From: Lachnospiraceae bacterium
GTDB taxonomy: Bacteria > Bacillota_A > Clostridia > Lachnospirales > Lachnospiraceae
Reading direction: 5' to 3'
Assembly: GCA_017613055.1 (NCBI GenBank)
Contig: JAGAES010000078.1
Coordinates: forward strand, 1-5,631
DNA: 5,631 bases
The position numbers and the translations under genes were made by a program. Below the pieces are notes generated by a model. It saw nothing but the letters and a program-made list of their open reading frames with translations. It had not been told where the DNA came from and searched no databases. Within the stretch, counting starts at the first letter, position 1. Each line of letters opens with the position of its first letter. This document shows positions 1-5,364 of the stretch, piece by piece.

Positions 1-17
1 AGTAAGCAAAGGGCCAG

Positions 18-776
18 ATGATTACCGTATTTTACGGCAATCTGACCGATTCCCTTACGATTGTTTTTGTAAAGAAAGAGGAGCCTAAGAAGGAAGATCC
101 TAAGAAGGACGAGCCCGAAGAGCCTAAGAAGGACGAGCCGAAGAAGAACCAGGTTGTTATCAAAGTCGGTGACAACGCTAAGACCACATATGATGTCAAT
201 GAAAAGTTCGACGCTACCGGTCTTACGATTGAGACTGTAGATGAAAGCGGCAAGACAATTACCATTCCGGTTACGGAGCAAATGGTAAGCGGTTTTGACA
301 GCAGCAAGCCTGCCGACATCGTTATTACGATTTCCTACAAGGGTGTTACGGAAACGCTGAAAATTGAGGTTGTTCAATACAATACGGATACGACCTTTAA
401 AGAGAACGGAGATTTCTATTCCGTAACTCACAGAACCAAGAACGATCAAATCACATTCAGTTTGCATACGGGAGTCCGCGTTGATGGAAACTCTGTTCCG
501 GACAAATATATCAGTAAAAAGTCCGGTAGCTTGCATCTGCTGATTTCTGCAGAATACATGAAGACGCTTCCGGCAGGTGAGCATGAGCTTGAAATCCTCT
601 TCAAGGATGGTAAGTCTACCGTTAAGTTTACTGTTGCAGCAACTCCTGCGAGCGATGCAACTCCTGTAACGGGCGATACAAGCTCGCTGACGATGTGGAT
701 GATTCTTCTTGCTGCAGCAGCTGCCGTAATGGTTATGCTTCGCGTATACGCAGCTAAGAGAAGCGACGCAGAGTAA
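18..776 (+). CDS. C-terminal part of a sortase-anchored Ig-like surface protein, probably frameshifted at its visible start
   Basis: Likely a cell-surface protein of unknown ligand. In numbering from the ATG at 18, residues 1-18 look like the last strands of an Ig-like domain. Residues 19-43 are a Lys/Glu/Pro linker with repeated EPKK/DEPKK. Residues 45-120 fit a bacterial Ig-like group 3 fold (YDVNEKFDATGL, then SGFDSSKP, then a final ITISYKG strand). Residues 121-208 are a second beta-rich module ending LPAGEHELEILFKDGKS. The end has TPVTGD (215-220), a hydrophobic stretch (about 224-241) and a basic tail with R242, K247 and R248, the layout of a cell-wall sorting signal with a variant LPXTG. 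No signal peptide is present, so this is not a complete secreted protein. The frame has a TAA at 3-5, and the ATG at 18 falls inside an Ig-like strand. An AAAGGG at 8-13 could act as a ribosome site. The true start is probably outside the window. Domain calls are from pattern recognition. Confidence 0.75.
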   Translation: MITVFYGNLTDSLTIVFVKKEEPKKEDPKKDEPEEPKKDEPKKNQVVIKVGDNAKTTYDVNEKFDATGLTIETVDESGKTITIPVTEQMVSGFDSSKPADIVITISYKGVTETLKIEVVQYNTDTTFKENGDFYSVTHRTKNDQITFSLHTGVRVDGNSVPDKYISKKSGSLHLLISAEYMKTLPAGEHELEILFKDGKSTVKFTVAATPASDATPVTGDTSSLTMWMILLAAAAAVMVMLRVYAAKRSDAE

Positions 777-792
777 TCTGTAATATGATCGT

Positions 793-844
793 GGGTTGGT
801 GCGCAAGCACTTTTCATAGGGGATGACCCGATCGTCCCAAACCC
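793..844 (+). ncRNA. Candidate structured 3' UTR element (three-way junction)
   Basis: Starting 17 nt after the surface-protein stop codon, the plus strand can fold into a closing stem GGGTT (793-797) with AACCC (840-844), which encloses two hairpins. The first is GTGC/GCAC (799-802 with 807-810) capped by a GCAA tetraloop of the GNRA type. The second is a 7-bp stem (820-826 with 832-838) with a CCCGA loop and one pair, T824 with G834, that is a wobble only in plus-strand RNA. I do not recognise it as a known riboswitch or RNA class. It may be a 3' UTR stability element or chance folding. Confidence 0.3.
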
Positions 845-856
845 TCAAACACAAAG

Positions 857-888
857 CAGACCGCATTCGGTTATCCGGATGCGGTCTG
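857..888 (+). terminator. Rho-independent-type hairpin ending the surface-protein transcript
   Basis: A 14-bp stem (857-870 with 875-888) with a TTAT loop lies 80 nt after the surface-protein stop. One pair, T867 with G878, is a U-G wobble in plus-strand RNA but an A-C mismatch on the other strand, which favours plus-strand function. The tail is only modestly T-rich (TTGCGTTAT), so termination may be incomplete. On the minus strand the downstream sequence CTTTGTGTTT could also serve, so it may be bidirectional. Confidence 0.65.
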
Positions 889-995
889 TTGCGTTATACA
901 GGGATTCGGTTTGACGCATGTTGAACAATGTTGTGCCCTGTGAGAAATCTTGAATGGTATTATATCCCTCTGACCGACACAATTTATGGAAAGAG

Positions 996-1373
996 GATTC
1001 AGTCGGAGTTTTTTCCGACTGAATCAAGAGATTATGAAATAGGTCGGTTCAAAAAAACGATTTCGAACCGACTGAATTCACGGGAACACAGATTCAGTCG
1101 GAGTTTTTTCCGACTGAATCCGGAGATTATGAAATAAGGTCGGTTCAAAAAATCGATTTCGAACCGACTGAATTCATAATGCAGGATTTTAGTCGGATTT
1201 TTAACCGACTGAATTGGAAAACAAAAGAAATGGTCGGCTCAACAGAGAAAAGTCGTACCGACGGAATTTCAAAAACAAGGATTCGGTCGGGTTTTTGACC
1301 GACTGAATCGGCGAATCACAAATATAATCGGTTCAGGCAGGGTTCGACCGGCCGGCACGAAGCCGGTCGGTCA
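996..1373. repeat. Four tandem ~95-bp units, each with two inverted-repeat hairpins
   Basis: Units run at about 996-1090, 1091-1184, 1185-1279 and 1280-1373. Each begins with hairpin a and continues with hairpin b. In units 1 and 2, hairpin a is a perfect 12-bp stem GATTCAGTCGGA/TCCGACTGAATC with loop GTTTTT, and hairpin b is GTCGGTTC/GAACCGAC around a 14-nt A/T-rich loop. The GTCGG cores start at 1002, 1043, 1097, 1139, 1192, 1233 and 1286, alternating steps of 41-42 and 53-54. The CCGAC cores follow at 1015, 1068, 1110, 1164, 1205, 1258 and 1299. Units 1 and 2 are nearly identical over their first 80 bases. Units 3 and 4 have diverged, and unit 4 ends in an 11-bp GC-rich hairpin (1346-1356 with 1362-1372, loop ACGAA). 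A CCGAC at 974-978, in register, suggests an eroded unit to the left. No credible protein is encoded here. Confidence 0.85.
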
Positions 1374-1420
1374 TACGGCGAAAACAATAGGGCGCAGTAT
1401 AGAATTCGGTGCGGAAAAAC

Positions 1421-1491
1421 GCACAGGGTGACAAAGAAAAAACGCACAGCGTGACAAAGAAAAAATCGCACAGGGTGACAAAGAAAAAACC
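1421..1491. repeat. Three tandem 23-24-bp repeats next to the plsC terminator
   Basis: Three direct copies of GCACAGGGTGACAAAG plus an A-run and C/TC/CC start at 1421, 1444 and 1468 and are 23, 24 and 24 nt long. The middle copy has GCGTG instead of GGGTG. A related GTGCG/CGCAC inverted repeat (1409-1413 with 1420-1424) abuts the first copy. Read on the minus strand, each copy is a T-run followed by CTTTGTCACCCTGTGC, so the array repeats the U-rich tail just past the plsC terminator. A plus-strand open frame through it is lysine-rich only because of the A-runs and is not counted as a gene. Confidence 0.85.
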
Positions 1492-1514
1492 GCCGCTTAC
1501 GAAGCGACGGTTTT
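1484..1514 (-). terminator. Rho-independent terminator of the plsY-plsC operon
   Basis: On the minus strand a 9-bp stem (1502-1510 with 1490-1498, loop of 3) is followed by a run of six T (complement of 1484-1489). It begins 28 nt after the plsC stop. The single imperfect pair, C1493 with A1507 on the plus strand, becomes a G-U wobble in minus-strand RNA, which supports minus-strand function. Flanking A/T runs extend the stem. Confidence 0.85.
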
Positions 1515-1538
1515 CTTATACTTCAAGGACAAGATATC

Positions 1539-2276
1539 TTATTTCCCCAGCACCGCGTACATCTTGTCGAAGAGCTCGATTCCGAGGTCGACGGAGCGCT
1601 TGGATTTGGCTTCCTCGGCGGAAACGACATCGATGATGCGAAGCGAAACCTTCGTGCTCTTCGGGAAGCGGTCGCGCACGAGCTCGGTGCCCTCGATAAC
1701 GGCCACTACAATCGGTACATTGGCCTTCTGGGCGATTTTCAGGACGCCGCCGTGGAACGGAAGCAGTTCGTTCGTAAAACTGCGTTTTCCTTCGGGATAA
1801 ACCATTACAGAGCACTCGTCGTTCTTAATCAGCTTGGCGGCATGATTGATGATTCCGATGGCCTGGCGCGCGTCATCCTTCACAAGGGGCATGTAGCAGA
1901 TCCTGCGGATAATCCGGCCGAACACCGGAAGCTTCAGATTCGCCTCTTTCGAGATAAATGCGAGCTTGTACTTCCGCATCGCCCACGCCGTCACGATCGG
2001 ATCGAAGTTGGAACGGTGGTTACAGATCAACAGAAAGCGCCCCTGAGGGATTTTCTCGTCGCCCTCGTACCGAATCCTCACCCTGCTGCAGAAAAGCGCT
2101 ATACGGACCTGTATGACGAACAGGCCGCGATAGAATTTGCTGCTCTTGTCATAAAGCTTGTTCGGATTCACGAACAGTCCGAAGAAAGCCGGGATGGCGA
2201 CGAAGAAAAGGAACAGCACCGCGGCGAAGCCGACAACGGCCCCGAGCACAATCAAAAGAGCAATTAAATACTTCAC
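1539..2276 (-). CDS. plsC: 1-acyl-sn-glycerol-3-phosphate acyltransferase (PlsC)
   Basis: Transfers an acyl chain to lysophosphatidic acid to give phosphatidic acid, the branch point of membrane phospholipid synthesis, at the inner face of the membrane. The 245 residues show an N-terminal membrane segment (about 3-36) and the acyltransferase motifs in order: NHRSNFD (86-92) with the catalytic H87 and D92 in HX4D spacing; FISKEANLKLPVFGR (108-121); VYPEGKRS (159-166), the EGxRS glycerol-phosphate site; and VPIVVAVIEG (187-196). The start is GTG, because bases 2274-2276 read CAC on the plus strand. It is backed by an AAGGAG at 2285-2290 with an 8-nt spacer. It lies 97 nt after the histidine kinase stop, so it could be cotranscribed or have its own promoter. 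I found no convincing -35/-10 pair in the gap. Length is normal for the family. Substrate preference cannot be read from the sequence. Confidence 0.93.
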   Translation of the reverse strand: MKYLIALLIVLGAVVGFAAVLFLFFVAIPAFFGLFVNPNKLYDKSSKFYRGLFVIQVRIALFCSRVRIRYEGDEKIPQGRFLLICNHRSNFDPIVTAWAMRKYKLAFISKEANLKLPVFGRIIRRICYMPLVKDDARQAIGIINHAAKLIKNDECSVMVYPEGKRSFTNELLPFHGGVLKIAQKANVPIVVAVIEGTELVRDRFPKSTKVSLRIIDVVSAEEAKSKRSVDLGIELFDKMYAVLGK

Positions 2277-2284
2277 TGAAAAAT

Positions 2285-2290
2285 CTCCTT
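2285..2290 (-). promoter_or_regulatory. Ribosome binding site fixing the GTG start of plsC
   Basis: Minus-strand AAGGAG stands 8 nt before GTG (2276-2274). No ATG lies at this distance, so the site decides the non-ATG start. Confidence 0.85.
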
Positions 2291-2373
2291 GTTATATAAT
2301 CCGTGTAAACGGGAGAAATCATATAAAAGCTAAGCGGCAAATGCCACAGCCGTCAGCCCACCAAAACCGGCCC

Positions 2374-3414
2374 CTACCCCTTCCTCACCGGAAGCGTAAC
2401 GCGGAAGCGGGCGCCCGAAGCGTCCTCCCGGTTCTCCGCGGTAACCGTACCGCCGCAGACGGTAAGAATCTGCTTCACAAGCGACAGCCCGAGGCCGTTT
2501 CCTTCCGCCTTATGGGACGTATCCGCCTGGTAAAACCGGTCGAAGATATGGTCCATAGCATGCTCCGAGATGCCGGGGCCGTCATCCTCAATTGTGAAAA
2601 CAATCGATTCTACTTCTGTAGAAAGTCGCATCCGTATCACGCCGCCGTCCGGACTGAATTTGACGGCGTTATCAATCAGGTTACTGAACACGTGCGCCAG
2701 AAGCTTTTCGTTTCCGTGGTAGGTAATCTCATCCAGCTCTACATCGAAATCGATGTTCTTCGCGGTCCAGCGGTCCTCAAGGAGCACAATCGAAAGACGG
2801 ATCTGCTCGTCCAGGCGGTAGTCGTCGTTACTCACCTCGAAGGATGAATTATCAAGTCTTGAAAGCAGAAGAATGTTTCCGACCAGATCGGAAAGCCGTG
2901 TCGTATTCAGAAGAATCTTGCGGGCGTATTCCGCCTCGTCTCCGGGGTTCAGGTCTTCCTGCTGCAGGAGAGTGGCGTAGCCCTGTATGGCATTTATCGG
3001 CGTTTTAAACTCATGCGAGACGTTGGAGACGAAATCGGTCTTCATGATCTCGGTCGAGCTGAGTTCCTGCGTCATGATGTTGAAGTCGGTGTAGAGGTCC
3101 TGCACCTCGCCGATGCGGCTCGTCGTGTCCATGCGCTGCGTGAAGTCGCCCTTTGCAACCTTCTGCATCGCGGTGCCGAGCCTCGTAATCGGGCGGAAGA
3201 ACGCGCGGCTCAGGAAGAAGTTCACGGTGTAGCCGATGATAATCGAGAAGAACAGCATGATGATGACGACCGGGAAATCAAGCCTCAGGTCGAAGTTCTT
3301 TCCGAGAAGTCTCGCAATCTCCGACGTGACAATCAGCATGCCGACAATCTCGGCAAGAACGATTGCCGTGAAGTAGACGCGCAGGTTCAAAGGAAAGATA
3401 GGCCGTTTCTTCAT
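2374..3414 (-). CDS. HAMP-domain sensor histidine kinase with a very short extracellular loop
   Basis: Membrane sensor that autophosphorylates on histidine and passes the phosphate to the response regulator encoded just upstream. The 346 residues show TM1 (about 13-31), an outside loop of only about 16 residues (32-47), TM2 (about 48-69), HAMP (about 70-122), and the HisKA box SHEFKTP (133-139) with H134. The ATPase domain follows: N box NLIDNA (245-250), G1 EDDGPGI (276-282), F box FDRFY (290-294) and G2 GNGLGLSL (305-312). All key catalytic residues are present. The tiny loop leaves no room for a periplasmic-type sensor domain, so the signal is probably read within the membrane or through a partner protein. 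The ATG lies 3 nt after the regulator stop (TAA CAC ATG), implying translational coupling. The ligand is unknown. The setting between plsY and plsC suggests a membrane-lipid or envelope signal (inference). Confidence 0.93.
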   Translation of the reverse strand: MKKRPIFPLNLRVYFTAIVLAEIVGMLIVTSEIARLLGKNFDLRLDFPVVIIMLFFSIIIGYTVNFFLSRAFFRPITRLGTAMQKVAKGDFTQRMDTTSRIGEVQDLYTDFNIMTQELSSTEIMKTDFVSNVSHEFKTPINAIQGYATLLQQEDLNPGDEAEYARKILLNTTRLSDLVGNILLLSRLDNSSFEVSNDDYRLDEQIRLSIVLLEDRWTAKNIDFDVELDEITYHGNEKLLAHVFSNLIDNAVKFSPDGGVIRMRLSTEVESIVFTIEDDGPGISEHAMDHIFDRFYQADTSHKAEGNGLGLSLVKQILTVCGGTVTAENREDASGARFRVTLPVRKG

Positions 3415-3417
3415 GTG

Positions 3418-4089
3418 TTATTTCTTCACCACCTTATAGCCGATGCCGCGAATCGTGACAATCGAAAAATCCTCATTGTCGCGGAAGCGGTCGCGAAGCC
3501 GGCCGATGTGTACCTCGACCGTGTGCGTATCCGTAAAATCATCATAGCCCCACACCTCATCCATCAGCTGCTTACGGGTGAAGATTTTGCCGGTGTACGA
3601 GGCCATCTTGTAGAGGAGCATGAATTCCTTCTGCGGAAGGATGAAGCTGCTGTCGCCGACCGTTACGGTAAGCGTGTCGCACTCAAGCGTCGTGCCGCCG
3701 ATGACAAGCCGCCGCTCGTTCTGGATGCGGGCGCGCCGAAGCAGGGCGCTCACGCGGAGCACCATCTCGTTAATGTTGACGGGCTTTACCATGTAGTCGT
3801 CCGTGCCGGACAGGAAGCCCTGTTCCATATCGTCGAAACTGCCCTTCGCGGTAATCATCAGAACAGGAATCGTCTGACCCGCCTCACGCAGCGATTTCAC
3901 GAGCTCGTAGCCGTTCATCACGGGCATCATAATGTCGGAAATGAGAAGGTCGTAGTATTCCCGGTGCAGGGCAGTAAGCGCCTCCGCGCCGTTCTCTACG
4001 GCCGTCACTTCATAATCGTGTTTTGTAAGCACATGCGAAAAGAGCTGGCAGAGTTCGCTGTCATCTTCCGCAATGAGAATTTTCTGCAT
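3418..4089 (-). CDS. OmpR/PhoB-family response regulator
   Basis: DNA-binding partner of the adjacent kinase. The 223 residues hold a receiver domain (about 1-120) with acidic pocket E8-D9-D10, phosphoacceptor D52 in the ISDIMMP segment, T80 and K102 in YMVKP. A C-terminal winged helix (about 125-223) follows, with FTRKQLMDEVWGY (170-182), the recognition-helix region DTHTVEVHIGRLRDRF (187-202) and the wing TIRGIGYKV (212-220). All residues needed for phosphorylation are present and the length is typical. The ATG follows the plsY stop by 3 nt (TAA TTC ATG). A GAAAGG sits 11 nt upstream inside the plsY end, so translation is likely coupled. Target promoters are unknown. The plsY upstream region is an obvious candidate for autoregulation, though I see no clear direct-repeat operator there. 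I cannot assign a named orthologue. Confidence 0.94.
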   Translation of the reverse strand: MQKILIAEDDSELCQLFSHVLTKHDYEVTAVENGAEALTALHREYYDLLISDIMMPVMNGYELVKSLREAGQTIPVLMITAKGSFDDMEQGFLSGTDDYMVKPVNINEMVLRVSALLRRARIQNERRLVIGGTTLECDTLTVTVGDSSFILPQKEFMLLYKMASYTGKIFTRKQLMDEVWGYDDFTDTHTVEVHIGRLRDRFRDNEDFSIVTIRGIGYKVVKK

Positions 4090-4092
4090 GAA

Positions 4093-4731
4093 TTATTCGC
4101 CTTTCTTCCCCTGTACACGTTCAATCTCATTCTCGCGGTTCCAGAGGAAACTGAAATGCGCCTCCGTCCCCGAAAGAATGCGCCGGAAATTCAGAAAATG
4201 CTTCGAGAGCATCAACAGGCCGACCGCAGTGAATATGATCTGCCCGACGTAGTCCTTCGTAAACAGCCCGTACAGCACCGGCGCGTAAATTGCGACCGAA
4301 GCCGGAACGAAGCAGATGTAATCGGTAATAATGGCAATCAGGAGGCTGATCAGAAGCAGCACGAAGAACAGCTTCACGCTGTAGGCAAGGATTGTTCCGC
4401 CCGTGCAGGCGAGACCTTTGCCGCCGCGGAAACTCATCGTCACCGGAAACATGTGGCCGAGGATGCACGCAGAGCCCGCGCATACCTTCGCAAGCGGGAC
4501 GAGCGGAAAGAGCATCGCGGTAGCCCGCACAATGAGAAATGCCTTGAAAATATCGAAAAGGGCGCAGAATGCCCCTACCTTCTTCCCGTACACGATTACG
4601 GCGTTCGATGCTCCCGCGTTGTGGGAGCCGGTGTTACGGATGTCTTCCCCCTTAAGAAGCCCGATCAGATAAGCGGGGTTTACGCATCCGAGAAGATATC
4701 CGCATAAGGTGCCGAATAAGATAGCCTGCAT
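4093..4731 (-). CDS. plsY: Acyl-phosphate:glycerol-3-phosphate acyltransferase (PlsY family, divergent motifs)
   Basis: Integral membrane enzyme that acylates glycerol 3-phosphate from acyl phosphate, making the lysophosphatidic acid used by PlsC. The 212 residues are mostly hydrophobic, with several membrane segments, and carry the three PlsY signature regions. The first is RNTGSHNAGASN (32-43), where the usual form is GSGNxGATN. The second is GHMFPVTMSFRGGKGLACTGG in two parts, GHMFP (92-96) and FRGGKG (101-106). The third is NFRRILSGTE (181-190). The family fit is good, but the Gly-to-His and Thr-to-Ser changes in the first region mark a divergent branch. A second, more canonical plsY elsewhere in the genome is possible (inference). 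It is the first gene of the operon, 71 nt after folA, and its AAAGGGGG ribosome site (4740-4747, 8-nt spacer) lies inside a hairpin. Length is near the usual 200. Confidence 0.9.
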   Translation of the reverse strand: MQAILFGTLCGYLLGCVNPAYLIGLLKGEDIRNTGSHNAGASNAVIVYGKKVGAFCALFDIFKAFLIVRATAMLFPLVPLAKVCAGSACILGHMFPVTMSFRGGKGLACTGGTILAYSVKLFFVLLLISLLIAIITDYICFVPASVAIYAPVLYGLFTKDYVGQIIFTAVGLLMLSKHFLNFRRILSGTEAHFSFLWNRENEIERVQGKKGE

Positions 4732-4739
4732 AAGAAAAA

Positions 4740-4772
4740 CCCCCTTTCGCTTCCATTATAAACGAAAAGGGG
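4740..4772 (-). terminator. folA terminator or attenuator overlapping the plsY ribosome binding site
   Basis: On the minus strand CCCCTTTTCG (4772-4763) pairs with CGAAAGGGG (4749-4741), with one bulged base and a 13-nt loop. It is followed by GTTTTTCTT and directly by the plsY ATG. It has the form of an intrinsic terminator for folA, yet its 3' arm contains the plsY Shine-Dalgarno sequence. It may therefore both end folA transcripts and block plsY translation on readthrough RNA. Confidence 0.6.
4755..4760 (-). promoter_or_regulatory. Possible -10 element of a plsY promoter
   Basis: A perfect TATAAT on the minus strand lies in the loop of the hairpin upstream of plsY. Transcription would start near 4747, leaving a leader of about 16 nt that begins at the AAAGGGGG ribosome site. 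The best -35 match, TTGATA, is 21 nt upstream, which is too far for a standard sigma-A promoter. The call therefore rests on the -10 alone. Confidence 0.4.
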
Positions 4773-4802
4773 TTAATTTGCTATCAAATTTTGTTGAAAA
4801 CT

Positions 4803-5303
4803 TTAACTTTCAGCGGGCTTCCGAACATACTTCGTAAAGCGGAAAATGATATCGTAACACGTCTGTTCCTCACCCTCCTCAATGCATTCCCACTCGGGAT
4901 CCTGATCGAGGTTCGGAAAGTACGTGTCGGCCTCGTACGAATAATCGGTCTTCGTCACATAAGCCGTGTCGCAATAAGGCAGGAACTGGCGGTAGATGCT
5001 TGCGCCGCCGATGATGTAGACGTCTTCCGACGGGTACTGCGAGGCAGCATCAAGAGCCTCCTTCACGCTGTGCGCGACAACTGCGTCCGGAATGGAATAC
5101 GAAGGATTGCGGGTGATAATGATGTTAACCCGGTTCTTCAGAGGCTTTCCGCCGGGAAATGTTTCCAGCGTGCTCCGCCCGAAGATGACAACCTTTCCCT
5201 TTGTCTTCGACTGAAAGAAACGAAGATCTGCGGGGATACTCACAAGAAGTTGGTTCTTAAGGCCGATGCCCCAGTTCTTGTCTACGTTAACGATACAATT
5301 CAT
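4803..5303 (-). CDS. folA: Dihydrofolate reductase
   Basis: Reduces dihydrofolate to tetrahydrofolate with NADPH in the cytoplasm. The 166 residues are family-typical in length. Visible features are the N-terminal strand with VDKNWGIG (7-14), the substrate segment IPADLRFF (23-30) with D26 matching the catalytic Asp27 of the E. coli enzyme, the NADPH motif FGRSTLE (41-47), NRVNIIITR (57-65), the YIIGGASIY cofactor loop (96-104) and T117 in the AYVTK strand. The nearly invariant Pro-Trp before the catalytic segment (Trp22 in E. coli) is replaced by Leu-Val (20-21). I recall this from other clostridial DHFRs, so it is probably lineage-specific and not inactivating. The ATG is preceded by AAAGGA with a 7-nt spacer. 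The ilvE terminator ends 27-31 nt upstream, so folA must rely on readthrough or a promoter overlapping that hairpin. Confidence 0.93.
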   Translation of the reverse strand: MNCIVNVDKNWGIGLKNQLLVSIPADLRFFQSKTKGKVVIFGRSTLETFPGGKPLKNRVNIIITRNPSYSIPDAVVAHSVKEALDAASQYPSEDVYIIGGASIYRQFLPYCDTAYVTKTDYSYEADTYFPNLDQDPEWECIEEGEEQTCYDIIFRFTKYVRKPAES

Positions 5304-5330
5304 AAATCTTTCCTTTCAGATGGCTTTTAG

Positions 5331-5364
5331 AAAAATGCCCTCTCTCCGAAAGGAAAGAGGGCAT
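5331..5364 (-). terminator. Rho-independent terminator of ilvE
   Basis: A 13-position stem (5335-5347 with 5352-5364) with a 4-nt loop is followed on the minus strand by a T-run (complement of 5331-5335). Its first base is 6 nt past the ilvE stop. The single imperfect pair, C5344 with A5355, is a G-U wobble in minus-strand RNA, consistent with the direction of ilvE. Confidence 0.88.

Noticed and set aside
911..939. TTGACG at 911 as a plus-strand -35 element
   Set aside because: The sequence 16-18 nt downstream (around 933-939) has no resemblance to a -10 element.
959..964. TATAAT on the minus strand as a promoter
   Set aside because: No -35 element at suitable distance, and no minus-strand gene downstream before the convergent surface-protein gene.
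928..1137. Plus-strand open frame of 69 codons across the start of the hairpin array
   Set aside because: It is made of the repeat units read as protein, has no ribosome site, and its amino-acid repeats only mirror the DNA repeats.
996..1373. Possible CRISPR array
   Set aside because: Repeats are internally palindromic and adjacent, spacer-like segments are themselves repeated, and no cas gene is present.
1409..1636. Lysine-rich plus-strand frame starting with GTG
   Set aside because: Its KKK runs come from the A-runs of the 23-24-bp repeats. It then runs through the plsC terminator into antisense plsC, and there is no ribosome site.
2277..2373. Own promoter for plsC in the gap after the kinase gene
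   Set aside because: A/T-rich TATATAA and TTTACA segments are present on the minus strand but only about 5 nt apart, so they do not make a promoter pair.
3013..4707. Long plus-strand frame of 564 codons
   Set aside because: It lies antisense to the kinase, regulator and plsY, which all show complete family motifs. The long frame reflects codon bias of those genes.
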